From Arthrobacter sp. NtRootA1 (GTDB lineage: Bacteria; Actinomycetota; Actinomycetes; Actinomycetales; Micrococcaceae): a stretch of DNA of 64,000 nucleotides. The notes under the pieces are model-generated. The model worked only from the letters and a program-made list of their open reading frames with translations, was not told the DNA's origin and did no database searches. Made by a program: the position numbers and the translations under genes. Position 1 is the stretch's first letter. Each line of letters starts with the position of its first letter. This document shows, one piece after another, positions 42,468 to 51,137 of this stretch. The DNA lies in NCBI RefSeq assembly GCF_019976975.1, contig NZ_AP024630.1:4030001-4094000 (forward strand). Direction: 5' to 3'.

Positions 42468-43892
42468 TCAGGCGGAAACCGGTGTGGGTTGTTTCTTTGC
42501 TGCATCCTTGCGGATGGTTGCGCTGATCACCGCAGCTACCGTGCACATCGCGGCTGCGCCCAGCCAGGCGTAGTTGTAGTGGCCGGTGGCATCGCGGATA
42601 AAACCGGCGGCCAGTGCGGCAGCGGCTGCACCGAGCTGATGGGCCGCAAACACCCAGCCGAACACCACGGAGCCATCGGCGCCGAACACCGAGCGGCAGA
42701 TGGCTGCCGTGGGAGGCACCGTAGCTACCCAGTCCAGGCCGTAGACCACGACGAAGATGATCATGCTGGGTTCCACGGATGAGCCCAACAACAGAGGCAG
42801 GACCAACAGCCCGATCCCCCGGAACTGGTAGTACACCGCCAACAGGACCTTGGGGTTGAAGCGGTCTGTCAGCCACCCGGAGGCGATGGTCCCCACGATG
42901 TCGAAGATCCCGACGACGGCCAGCAAGCCCGCCGCTGTTGTTTCCGGCATGCCGTGATCGTGCGCTGAGGGAATGAAGTGCGTTCCAATGAGCCCGTTGG
43001 TCGTCGCGCCGCAAATGGCGAAACCCGCCGCCAACGCCCAGAACGTACGGACTTTGCTGGCACGTTTGAGGACCTGCAACGCCCGGACGGCTGCGTTCGC
43101 CGAGTCCGGCTTGGCCGTTACGGAACCCACCGGTGGCGACGCAACTGCAACGCCCGGCGTCGTGGTCTTTGAACCGAAGGGATTGGCGCCAGGTGCTTCC
43201 GCACCATAAGGCAACGCGCCGACGTCGGCTGGTGAGTTCCGCAGCCAGCGCAGGACCAGCGGTACTACAGCGAGCGCCCCGGCGGCAATGAGCAGCGACG
43301 CGCCCCGCCAGCCCGGGTTCTGGGCCAGGGCGGCGATGAAGGGTAGGAAGACGAGCTGGCCAGCGGCGCTGCCGGCGGTCAGGATGCCAATGACCAAGCC
43401 ACGACTCTTGGCGAACCAGGTGTTGGCGATGGTGGCTGCGAAGACGAGGGCCATTGATCCCGTTCCCAGGCCAATAAGCACGCCCCAGGTGAGCAGGATC
43501 TGCCAAGACTGGTTCACGAAGACAGTTAGCGCTGAGCCCAGACCAATCAGGCAAAGCGCGAGCGAGGTGACTTTGCGTATGCCGAACCGTTCCATGAGGG
43601 CAGCGGCGAAGGGTGCCGTTAGCCCGAACAGGACGAGGTTGATGCTTACCGCAAGGGACAACACTGTGGTGGACCAGCCGAATTCCTGTTGCAGCGGGAC
43701 CATCAGTACTCCGGGCGCGGCCCTGAAGCCGGCCGCCCCAACCAGGGCAAGGAAAGCTACGGCGGCCACGATCCAGGCCGGGTGAAGCCTGCGACTGGAT
43801 TGCTTGCGGGGTTGGGGTTGCTTGCGGGGTTGCTTGCTGGTTGGGACTTTTTCATCGCTTGTCGGAGTTCCTGTGACATCGGGAGCGGTCAT
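42468..43892 (-). CDS. Major facilitator superfamily transporter
   Basis: The 474-residue protein has about twelve predicted transmembrane helices with a charged middle loop (about 235-270). The first helix block reads LVGAAGFRAAPGVLMVPLQQEFGWSTTVL, similar to oxalate:formate or monocarboxylate antiporters. An N-terminal Pro/Lys/Ser-rich tail (SDEKVPTSKQPRKQPQPRK) is unusual. Its start overlaps the stop of the HxlR regulator gene by 4 nt (ATGA), so it is probably controlled by that regulator. The cargo is unknown. Confidence 0.9.
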   Translation of the reverse strand: MTAPDVTGTPTSDEKVPTSKQPRKQPQPRKQSSRRLHPAWIVAAVAFLALVGAAGFRAAPGVLMVPLQQEFGWSTTVLSLAVSINLVLFGLTAPFAAALMERFGIRKVTSLALCLIGLGSALTVFVNQSWQILLTWGVLIGLGTGSMALVFAATIANTWFAKSRGLVIGILTAGSAAGQLVFLPFIAALAQNPGWRGASLLIAAGALAVVPLVLRWLRNSPADVGALPYGAEAPGANPFGSKTTTPGVAVASPPVGSVTAKPDSANAAVRALQVLKRASKVRTFWALAAGFAICGATTNGLIGTHFIPSAHDHGMPETTAAGLLAVVGIFDIVGTIASGWLTDRFNPKVLLAVYYQFRGIGLLVLPLLLGSSVEPSMIIFVVVYGLDWVATVPPTAAICRSVFGADGSVVFGWVFAAHQLGAAAAALAAGFIRDATGHYNYAWLGAAAMCTVAAVISATIRKDAAKKQPTPVSA

Positions 43893-44413
43893 GCGGAGAA
43901 CTCCGTTTCAGGGGAAGTTGCTAAAGCGGGAGCGACGGCCAGTGGAAGCGGATGGTCGCTGCGGGTGAAACTATGCCAGCTCGTGTTGGCGGCCGTCAGC
44001 TGGACCCCACAGTGGGTGCAGGTGTCTGCTGATGCCGTGACTTGTCCGCAGTCAGTATGAATGACGCGCATGTGGGACACCTCGTTAGGTGCGTTCAGGT
44101 GCTTCTCGGCCCAAATGATGATGGCGTTGAGGACCGGGAGAGCGTCCTCGCCCTTGGGGGTGAGCACGTATTCCTGGCGGGTCCGGGCACCATCCTGGTA
44201 GGGACGTTGAGCCAGCAGACCGGCCTCGAGGAGCCATCCGAGCCGTTTGCTGAGTACGTTGTCCGCCACTTCCAGCCGCTGCTTGATGGCGTCGAAGCGC
44301 CCGTTCCCGAAGAAGATCTCGCGCAGGACCAGGCTTCCCCATGGATCGCCCAGGACATCGAGTCCGCGGGCCAGGCTGCACGTCCGGGCGGACCAGTCGG
44401 ATCGTAAAGGCAT
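43889..44413 (-). CDS. HxlR-family transcriptional regulator
   Basis: From the ATG at 44413 this 174-residue protein has the HxlR winged helix (SLARGLDVLGDPWGSLVLRE, YQDGARTRQEYVLTPKGEDA). A C-terminal extension carries two Cys pairs (CGQVTASADTCTHCG) that could bind zinc. A palindrome in front, AAAGT/ACTTT at 44420-44434, is a likely operator. It is coupled to the MFS gene by ATGA overlap. The ligand, often an electrophile in this family, is unknown. Confidence 0.86.
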   Translation of the reverse strand: MPLRSDWSARTCSLARGLDVLGDPWGSLVLREIFFGNGRFDAIKQRLEVADNVLSKRLGWLLEAGLLAQRPYQDGARTRQEYVLTPKGEDALPVLNAIIIWAEKHLNAPNEVSHMRVIHTDCGQVTASADTCTHCGVQLTAANTSWHSFTRSDHPLPLAVAPALATSPETEFSA

Positions 44414-44419
44414 GTGGAC

Positions 44420-44434
44420 AAAGTACATGACTTT
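44420..44434. promoter_or_regulatory. Candidate HxlR operator
   Basis: AAAGT-ACATG-ACTTT is a perfect 5-bp inverted repeat 7 bp upstream of the HxlR start codon. HxlR-family regulators often bind GTAC/AAGTAC-like palindromes, so self-control of the HxlR-MFS pair is plausible. Confidence 0.45.
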
Positions 44435-44563
44435 TCTAAAGAAAGCCACGCTCGCTGCAGTTGTCCTGGTGAGCGCCGCTGCTTCCTGACCTTCTTTGCA
44501 GTTCAAAATCCTCGGAAGCACCCTATTTGGGTTGATCTGCCCTGAAAAGCACGGCAAAGGAAG

Positions 44564-45853
44564 TCAGGAAGCCACGTTCCCAGCGCGTGCTCCTGCGGGA
44601 ACGAGGCCCGTGCGCGAAGGCCGGTAAGCCAAGGCCCAGTACACCAGCAGCGCGATTCCGCACACCACACCCAGGCTTGACACCATCAGCTGCCATTGCG
44701 TCTGGGGGTCCTTGCCCCACTCGGCAGCACCGGCCCAGACGGCAAGGTTCTTTGGCGTCATATAGAAGGCAACCGTGGAACAGGCCACGATGATCCACCC
44801 TGCTGTTCGCATGCGCCCGCTGCGGGACGGCACCCGATGCATCGCGAAGGCCATGCTCGGCAGGGCCACTGCCACCCACACCCAGTGGTGGGACCAGGAG
44901 ACAGGACTGATCAGGAGCATCAGGATGGCTGTGGCCGAGACCGCGATGAAGTTTTCTTCCACATCCACGGCCCATTTGATGACCAAGGCCGCGAGGATCG
45001 CGAGTCCCAGCGAAAGAACCATCCACACCAAGCTGGTGAGAGAGGAATCCGGCATGCCGAAGTGCAGGAGCAGCCCCTTGACGGACAGGTTGTCCACGTA
45101 GGCCGGACCACCGATGCGCCCGGTATCGGGGAGGATCTGGGTCCAGAATGCCAGGGATGCTTGCGGCAGGATGGCCCACGCGATGGCGATGGATCCAAAG
45201 AACCCAGCGGCCATCCACCCGAGGGCCTTGAAGTCCCGGCGGACCAGGAAATACAGTCCGAACGCCAGCGGCGTGAGCTTCACGCCAGCGGCCAGGCCGA
45301 TCAACAGCCCCGCGGGCCAGCGGATGAGGCCCGCCCGCACCTTACCGTAGAGCGCGAAGTCGGCAAGGATCACGCCCATCAGGATGATGTTGATCTGGCC
45401 GAAAACGAACGTATCCCGCCATGGGCCCAGAAGCAGGATCGCTCCCGTTCCCACCAAAGCCGTGGTCCTGAAGCGATAGTCGGCGAAAGCTGAACGCCAT
45501 GTCTTCGGGCCGAAGTAGTGGCGTGCCAACCAGGCAGCCACCACTGCGGCACCTGCCAGGGCGGCGATGATGAAGACCATGCTGCTCGCGAAGAAACCCA
45601 TTGCTGCCAGGCCGGCAAAGAGCAAGGCCGCGAACGGCGGGTAGGTAAACGGAAGGCCATCGCGCACGGCATAAAGGTCCCCGCCTTGGAGAACCTTGCC
45701 GCCGCCGTAGAAATAGACCTCGAAGTCGTTCAGGAACGGCTTGTAGTCCGTGTAGAGGAACCAAACGGCGACGGCGAGGGTCAGAACGCCTGCGATGGTC
45801 AGGATCCAGCCGCGCTGGGCAGCCGAAACGACCGTGGGTGAAGAAGAAGCCAC
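44564..45853 (-). CDS. Second GT87/DUF2029-family membrane glycosyltransferase
   Basis: From the GTG at 45853, 4 bp after the metB stop, this is a 429-residue polytopic protein. A TTG at 45892 is also possible but overlaps metB. It shares with the first GT87 gene the motifs FEVYFYGGGKVLQGGDLYAV and TYPPFAALLFAGL, FGQINIILMGVILADF and SPVSWSHHWVWVAVALP. The protein probably transfers a sugar from a polyprenyl-phosphate donor at the membrane. It is likely cotranscribed with cbs and metB. Confidence 0.86.
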   Translation of the reverse strand: MASSSPTVVSAAQRGWILTIAGVLTLAVAVWFLYTDYKPFLNDFEVYFYGGGKVLQGGDLYAVRDGLPFTYPPFAALLFAGLAAMGFFASSMVFIIAALAGAAVVAAWLARHYFGPKTWRSAFADYRFRTTALVGTGAILLLGPWRDTFVFGQINIILMGVILADFALYGKVRAGLIRWPAGLLIGLAAGVKLTPLAFGLYFLVRRDFKALGWMAAGFFGSIAIAWAILPQASLAFWTQILPDTGRIGGPAYVDNLSVKGLLLHFGMPDSSLTSLVWMVLSLGLAILAALVIKWAVDVEENFIAVSATAILMLLISPVSWSHHWVWVAVALPSMAFAMHRVPSRSGRMRTAGWIIVACSTVAFYMTPKNLAVWAGAAEWGKDPQTQWQLMVSSLGVVCGIALLVYWALAYRPSRTGLVPAGARAGNVAS

Positions 45854-45857
45854 AGTG

Positions 45858-47027
45858 TCAGCCGTTGCTGATCTTGGCGAAGGCCTGCTCAAGGTCCGCG
45901 ATCAGATCTTCGGACTCCTCGATGCCGCAGGACAGGCGCAAGAGGTTCACGGGGACGGCCAGTTCGGTCCCCTTGACGGATGCGTGCGTCATCTCCGAGG
46001 GGTAGTTCATGAGCGATTCGATTCCGCCCAGCGATTCGGCCAGGGTGAAAATCGAGGTGGATTCGGCAACTGTACGGGCTGCGGCCTCGCCGCCCTTGAA
46101 CTGGACAGAGACCATGCCGCCGAACTTCTTCATCTGCTTGGCAGCGAGTTCGTGGCCGGGGTGGTCCGGGAGGCCCGGGTACAGCACGGCTTCAACTTCG
46201 GGACGCTGTAGCAACCATTCAGCTACAGCCTGCCCGTTCTCGCTGTGCCGGTCCATGCGCACGCCCAGGGTCTTCAGGCCCCGCGTGGTGAGGAAAGCAT
46301 CCATCGGTCCCGAAACGGCACCAACGGCAAACTGGATGAAGCCGATCTTCTCGGCGAGTTCGGGATCGTTGACCACGATCGCACCGCCCACCACGTCCGA
46401 GTGGCCACCGATGTACTTGGTGGTGGAATGGATCACGACGTCGGCGCCCAGGTCCAGCGGGGTCTGCAAGTAGGGAGACGCGAAGGTGTTGTCGACCACC
46501 AGGAGGGCACCGGCGTCGTGCGCTACGGCGGCGAGCGCCGCAATATCGGTGATCTTCATCAAGGGGTTGGACGGGGTTTCCACCCACACCATGCGCGTCT
46601 TGTTCGCTGCAACGGCACGTGCCACAGCGTCGAGATCGGACATGTCAACAGGACTGTTGCCAATGCCCCAGTCGCCGAGCACACGGTCGATGAGGCGGTA
46701 TGTGCCACCGTAGGCGTCGTTGCCCAGGACGATGTGGTCCCCGGGGCGGGCCGCAGCGCGGATCAGCGAGTCCTCGGCAGCAAGGCCAGAGCCGAACGAG
46801 AACGCGGCGGAACCACCCTCAAGGGCTGCCAGCTGCTCCTGCAGGGCGTCACGCGTGGGGTTGCCGCCACGGCCGTACTCGTAGCCCGAACGCAGGCCGC
46901 CGATCCCGTCCTGGGCGTAGGTTGAGCTGAAGTGCAGAGGGGGCACCACAGCGCCGGTCCGGGGTTCGAAGGCCTGGCCCGCGTGGACGGCCCTCGTGTT
47001 GAACCCGGCGTTGTTGTTGACGGACAT
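45858..47027 (-). CDS. metB: Cystathionine gamma-synthase/lyase-type PLP enzyme
   Basis: From the ATG at 47027 (GAGGAGC upstream) this 389-residue enzyme is a Cys/Met metabolism PLP protein. The PLP Lys is K204 in STTKYIGGHSDVVGG. Other motifs are YEYGRGGNPTRDALQ and VDNTFASPYLQTPLDLGAD. It lies next to cbs, so either gamma-synthase (methionine direction) or gamma-lyase (cysteine direction) activity fits. The two cannot be told apart by sequence here. Confidence 0.92.
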   Translation of the reverse strand: MSVNNNAGFNTRAVHAGQAFEPRTGAVVPPLHFSSTYAQDGIGGLRSGYEYGRGGNPTRDALQEQLAALEGGSAAFSFGSGLAAEDSLIRAAARPGDHIVLGNDAYGGTYRLIDRVLGDWGIGNSPVDMSDLDAVARAVAANKTRMVWVETPSNPLMKITDIAALAAVAHDAGALLVVDNTFASPYLQTPLDLGADVVIHSTTKYIGGHSDVVGGAIVVNDPELAEKIGFIQFAVGAVSGPMDAFLTTRGLKTLGVRMDRHSENGQAVAEWLLQRPEVEAVLYPGLPDHPGHELAAKQMKKFGGMVSVQFKGGEAAARTVAESTSIFTLAESLGGIESLMNYPSEMTHASVKGTELAVPVNLLRLSCGIEESEDLIADLEQAFAKISNG

Positions 47028-47075
47028 GGAAGCTCCTCTTTCAGTGTTCAACGGTTGGAAGTGGGCGCGTGGCGC

Positions 47076-48461
47076 TCAGTTGCTCAGGTAGGCCAGGAGG
47101 TCGTGGCGCGTCAGGATGCCCACCGGGGCCCCAACGAACGTGACCATGACAGTATCTACGTCGGACAAGAGCTCGCGTGCCGCGGAGATGGTCTCCAGGG
47201 ATCCAATAACGGGCAGGCGCTCCCCCATGTGTTCGGCAATCTTGTCCGTTAGTTTGGCTTCGCCCCGGAACAGCTTGGTGGTGAGGCTGCGTTCATCGAC
47301 TGCGCCGAGGACCTCGCCCATGACCACCGGCGGTTCCTGCGAGAGGACCGGGATGTGTGAGACGCCGAACTCATTCATGATGTTGATGACGTCGCGGACA
47401 CTCTCGTTCGGGTGGATGTGGACTAGGTCCGGCATCTCGCCTGTCTTGGACTTCAGCACCTCGCCCACGGATGACTCTTCGCCGCCGGAGAGGAAGCCGT
47501 AGGAGCGCATCCACTGATCGTTGAAGATCTTGGCAAGGTAGCCGCGGCCCGAATCGGGGAGGATCACCACGACGACGGCCGACTCGTCCAGGTCCTTGGC
47601 CGCCTCCAGGGCAGCGACCACGGCCATGCCGGAGGAGCCGCCCACCAGGAGGCCCTCTTCGCGTGCAAGGCGGCGGGTCATGGCGAATGAATCAGCGTCG
47701 GATACTGCAATGACCTGGTCCGGCACGGTCTTGTCGTAGTTGGCGGGCCACATGTCCTCGCCAACGCCCTCCACGAAATAGGGGCGTCCCGAACCGCCTG
47801 AGTACACAGAACCTTCCGGGTCCGCGCCGATCACCTTGACCCGGCCGCCGTCGGACCCGGGCCTGTCTGCCGATACTTCCTTGAGGAAGCGGCCCGTGCC
47901 CGTGATGGTGCCGCCCGTTCCGGCGCCGATGACGACGTGCGTCACCTTGCCGTCAGTGTCGCGCCAGATCTCCGGTCCTGTTGACTCGAAGTGGCTGTCC
48001 GGGGCTGCTGGATTGGAGAACTGGTCCGGCTTGAAGGCACCGGGAATTTCCTTGACCAGGCGATCTGAGACGCCGTAGTAGCTTTGCGGGCTGTCGGGGG
48101 CAACAGCCGTGGGCGTCACCACGACCTCCGCCCCGTACGCGGCCAAGACCGCCCGCTTGTCCTCGCCCACCTTGTCCGGAACCACGAAAACGCACTTGTA
48201 GCCCTTCTGCTGGGCTACAAGCGCCAAGCCGACTCCGGTGTTGCCCGACGTCGGTTCAACAATGGTCCCGCCCGGCTGCAGCCGCCCGTCCTTTTCCGCT
48301 TCTTCGATCATCTTCACAGCGATGCGGTCCTTGATGGATCCACCGGGATTGACGTACTCGAGCTTGACCAGGACGGTGGCTTTGATCCCGTCCGTTACGT
48401 GGTTGAGCTTGATAAGCGGCGTGTTGCCAATGAGTTCCAACACGGACTGGGCGTACTTCAT
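47076..48461 (-). CDS. cbs: Cystathionine beta-synthase
   Basis: The 461-residue PLP enzyme has the catalytic domain (PLP Lys at K44 in PGGSIKDR, the SGNTG loop as PTSGNTGVGLAL) and two CBS regulatory motifs at about 345-460 (VHIHPNESVRDVINIMNEF and ILTRHDLL). No heme-binding N-terminus is present. It condenses serine and homocysteine to cystathionine. metB follows 48 bp later, forming a transsulfuration operon, as in Mycobacterium (Rv1077-Rv1079). Confidence 0.94.
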   Translation of the reverse strand: MKYAQSVLELIGNTPLIKLNHVTDGIKATVLVKLEYVNPGGSIKDRIAVKMIEEAEKDGRLQPGGTIVEPTSGNTGVGLALVAQQKGYKCVFVVPDKVGEDKRAVLAAYGAEVVVTPTAVAPDSPQSYYGVSDRLVKEIPGAFKPDQFSNPAAPDSHFESTGPEIWRDTDGKVTHVVIGAGTGGTITGTGRFLKEVSADRPGSDGGRVKVIGADPEGSVYSGGSGRPYFVEGVGEDMWPANYDKTVPDQVIAVSDADSFAMTRRLAREEGLLVGGSSGMAVVAALEAAKDLDESAVVVVILPDSGRGYLAKIFNDQWMRSYGFLSGGEESSVGEVLKSKTGEMPDLVHIHPNESVRDVINIMNEFGVSHIPVLSQEPPVVMGEVLGAVDERSLTTKLFRGEAKLTDKIAEHMGERLPVIGSLETISAARELLSDVDTVMVTFVGAPVGILTRHDLLAYLSN

Positions 48462-48518
48462 AGGTACAAAGTTACCGCCTGCCCATAGCCTGCCCCGCCG
48501 TGCCTCACTTGCGGAGCA

Positions 48519-48911
48519 TCACTTCCCGGCCGAGGAGTCGGTTTGCCAGAGGCCCAGGATGTTGCCCTCGGTGTCCTTGAAGTAGGCGTACCAGCCCATC
48601 CCGGGGACGGCGTCCCTACCCTGGACGATGGAGCCACCGGCGGATTCCACTTGGCCGAGGGCAGCATCCACATCGTCCACATCGATGGTGAGGATGGGAT
48701 TTTTCAGGCTGTCCGTGCGTGGAAACAGCGCACCATTGATGGCTCCGGGTTCGCTGGGCCTGCCGGTCTCTTCATCGGACGGAGTAGTGATGGCGATCGT
48801 GTAATCCATTTCCTGCATAGGGCTGAGATTCCAGCCAAAAGCACTTTGGTAAAAAGTGTTGGCCCTCTCGTTGTCATCCGTGGGAATCTCGAAATGCACT
48901 ATTCCGGCCAT
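48519..48911 (-). CDS. VOC-family (glyoxalase-like) protein
   Basis: From the ATG at 48911 this is a 130-residue single-module vicinal-oxygen-chelate fold protein (GIVHFEIPTDDNERANTFYQ, then MGWYAYFKDTEGNILGLWQT). The VHFEI His and the EGNILGLWQ Glu could be metal ligands. Proteins of this type include lactoylglutathione lyases, dioxygenases and drug-binding proteins. The substrate cannot be guessed. The gene lies 57 bp upstream of cbs. Confidence 0.86.
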   Translation of the reverse strand: MAGIVHFEIPTDDNERANTFYQSAFGWNLSPMQEMDYTIAITTPSDEETGRPSEPGAINGALFPRTDSLKNPILTIDVDDVDAALGQVESAGGSIVQGRDAVPGMGWYAYFKDTEGNILGLWQTDSSAGK

Positions 48912-49043
48912 GGTTCGCGCTCCTGGAATTTGGGGTTCGGACGCGGCCCACCCGCGCCACATCAGGGAGTCTAGACCCGTGAAGCAGCCGCCGTAAGAGG
49001 CTCACAGGAGTGAATTGTCAGCCAGCCGTGGGACCATGAAAAC

Positions 49044-50018
49044 ATGACCATCGCAGACGCCCCGCCCCTTGTTGCGGCCGCGGCAGACGCTTCCATCCGA
49101 TGGCACCCCGGCGCCTCCTACAGGCTCGACCAAACCATGTTTCCCCTGATGCGGGGCAACGCCGACCCCTCTTTCGCGGCCCATCCCACCGGTTTCTGGA
49201 TGTCCTTCACCACTCTTTCAGGCGCTGTCACCCTGCGGCTCTCTGCGGGTGGACTGGGCGAGGATACTTTCGTGGACGCCCAGGCGTGGGGGCCCGGTGC
49301 GGAGGAGGCCATTTCCAGCGTTCCCCGGCTACTCGGCGCCGACGATGACTGGTCGGCTTTCGACGAACCCGGCTTCCATGCAACCCTGCCGCGCTTGGTT
49401 ACGGAAGCACGACGCCGGAACCTGGCGCTGCGGCTGCCCTCCACCGGGCGGCTGGTTGACTCGCTGGTGCCCACCATTCTGGAGCAAAAGGTCACCACCT
49501 TGGAGGCAAGGCGTGGCTACCGGTACTTGATGTACCGCTTCGGAACCAAAGCCCCCGGCAGTGTGGCTCCTCCCGGGCTCCTCGTGCCTCCCACCGCGCG
49601 GCAATGGTTGGCCATTCCGTCCTGGGAGTGGCATAAGGCGGGAGTCGGGCCACAACGCTCGGCGACAGTAATGCGGGCGCTGCAATCCGCCGTCGCGCTT
49701 GAACGCTTGGCTGGGCTGGACCCGTCCCGGGCCGGAGCCAAACTGCAGACCATTCCCGGCATCGGCGTCTGGACTGCCGCGGAAGTGGTCCAACGTACGC
49801 ACGGCTGCCCGGATTCGATTTCCGTGGGCGACTACCATCTGGCGTCGTTCGTGGGCTATGCGCTGCTGGGACGGAAAATTGACGACGCCGGCATGCTGGA
49901 ACTGCTGGAACCTTGGCGGGGACAGAGGCAGCGGCTGGTCCGCATGCTTTACCTGAGCGGCTTCCGGAAGCCAACCTTCGGCCCACGGATGACCATCCAG
50001 GACCACCGCGCCCACTGA
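49044..50018 (+). CDS. AlkA-type DNA-3-methyladenine glycosylase
   Basis: The 324-residue protein has an HhH-GPD fold. The helix-hairpin-helix reads LQTIPGIGVWTAAEV and the catalytic Asp is D263 in SVGDYHLAS. An N-terminal AlkA-like domain of about 130 residues precedes it. Such enzymes remove alkylated purines in base excision repair. It is convergent with the DUF559 gene, from which it is parted by a 69-nt palindrome whose left arm begins at the stop codon. Confidence 0.9.
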   Translation: MTIADAPPLVAAAADASIRWHPGASYRLDQTMFPLMRGNADPSFAAHPTGFWMSFTTLSGAVTLRLSAGGLGEDTFVDAQAWGPGAEEAISSVPRLLGADDDWSAFDEPGFHATLPRLVTEARRRNLALRLPSTGRLVDSLVPTILEQKVTTLEARRGYRYLMYRFGTKAPGSVAPPGLLVPPTARQWLAIPSWEWHKAGVGPQRSATVMRALQSAVALERLAGLDPSRAGAKLQTIPGIGVWTAAEVVQRTHGCPDSISVGDYHLASFVGYALLGRKIDDAGMLELLEPWRGQRQRLVRMLYLSGFRKPTFGPRMTIQDHRAH

Positions 50019-50086
50019 AGCAACGCGGAGTCACTTACGGCCCATGTTTGCCCTCACCATGGGCCGTAAGTGACCCCGCGTTGCTT
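50018..50086. repeat. Palindrome A of the DUF559 locus
   Basis: The left arm (50018-50046) and right arm (50058-50086) are 29-nt inverted copies with one mismatch, around an 11-nt loop. The arms share the core CAACGCGGAGTCACTTACGG plus CCCAT with palindrome B. It overlaps the alkA stop and the stop codon of the DUF559 gene (50085-50087). Confidence 0.9.
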
Positions 50087-51005
50087 ATGGCGAGCGTAGT
50101 TTGGCCTTCTTGATCCTGGAGATCACCCCGGCGAAGCCTTCGGCAAGGTCGTCTGCATTGACTTTGAAGTAAGACCACCCCGCTCTGAGGAATGCCTCGT
50201 CGCGCCGGTTGTCCCGGGACTGCTGTTCACGTGTCAGGTGATGGGCGCCGTCGTACTGCACTGCGATTCGAAACCGCCGGTACCCGAGGTCGGCCCTTGG
50301 TGATATCGGATCCAGCAGGTCCAACTGCAGTTGTAGTTCAGGTTCGGGAAGGCCGGCATCCCGCATGGCCAGACGAAGGAATGTTTCTGGATACGAGTCC
50401 GCGCCCACCCGCATTTCGTCCAGCGCCAGGCGGGCCTTCTCCACCCCTTGGAGGTTGGGGTGCTGCCGAATCAACAGTCGAAGACCAGAAGGGTAAGCAT
50501 AGGGTTCGGACCGTGATTCGAAGCTTGGTCGAGGGCGACGGATCAGCTGGTCGCCCATCGCTATGACATAGGGAAGAGACAGGTCCTTGGCCAAGTCCAG
50601 CCAGGTGCGAGGACGAACTGCAACCGGTATTCCCTCGAAATCCATGACTTCACCGGGGTGGACGCGCACTCTATGCCCCGTCACCCCGGCACGACGGACC
50701 CTCGGGAGGGTATGCGGTTTGCTGAGGTGGATGGCGTCTCCCCCGCCCATCCAAGGGGGAAGCCCCAGCCCGGTCAAGAGGGCAGCAGTCTCGTGCGAAA
50801 CCCAGGCGCCGGGTGTTGCGGCGGCCAGAACCCGCGCGCGTTCCAGCAGTTCAATCTCACGTCCCGTTGGCAGATGAATCAGCCGACCGCCGTCGGAAAG
50901 GTCCTTCGCCCTGAGCCTTTTAGCTGGGATACCGAGCTCCCGGGACTCGTACGTCGTGAAGGCACGGTACTGGAGTTCGTCGGGCAGAGGGTTGATACGG
51001 ACCAT
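50085..51005 (-). CDS. AbiEi-like plus DUF559 (Vsr-like) protein, second copy
   Basis: The 306-residue protein has the same plan as the 337-residue one at 7420-8433: N-terminal AbiEi/winged-helix-like region, middle domain and C-terminal DUF559 fold. The nuclease-fold residues are E207 (YPETFLRLAM), D239 (PRADLGYRRFR) and D252 (VQYDGAHHL). Where the first copy has Glu (LEFDG), this one has Gln at 250 (VQYDG). A second-strand stretch RAGWSYFKVNADDL closes the domain. It sits between two near-identical palindromes. Function is unknown. Confidence 0.85.
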   Translation of the reverse strand: MVRINPLPDELQYRAFTTYESRELGIPAKRLRAKDLSDGGRLIHLPTGREIELLERARVLAAATPGAWVSHETAALLTGLGLPPWMGGGDAIHLSKPHTLPRVRRAGVTGHRVRVHPGEVMDFEGIPVAVRPRTWLDLAKDLSLPYVIAMGDQLIRRPRPSFESRSEPYAYPSGLRLLIRQHPNLQGVEKARLALDEMRVGADSYPETFLRLAMRDAGLPEPELQLQLDLLDPISPRADLGYRRFRIAVQYDGAHHLTREQQSRDNRRDEAFLRAGWSYFKVNADDLAEGFAGVISRIKKAKLRSP

Positions 51006-51071
51006 GCATTCCAGTGTGTCGGCTTGGAACTGTCAGCACGGGGTTATCCACAGCCCGGATACCGATGACAA

Positions 51072-51134
51072 CAACGCGGAGTCACTTACGGCCCATAAAC
51101 GTCGTCAACATGGGCCGTAAGTGACTCCGCGTTG
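51072..51134. repeat. Palindrome B of the DUF559 locus
   Basis: The left arm 51072-51096 and right arm 51110-51134 are perfect 25-nt inverted copies around a 13-nt loop. The arm sequence is the same as in palindrome A (CAACGCGGAGTCACTTACGG and on). It lies between the start of the DUF559 gene and the stop of the acyl-CoA synthetase gene (51138). It may serve as terminator for the latter. Confidence 0.9.
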
Positions 51135-51137
51135 CAT

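Noticed and set aside
50018..51134. Insertion sequence with the two palindromes as ends
   Set aside because: The palindromes bracket a DUF559 gene but there is no transposase, and no clear target-site duplication was seen.
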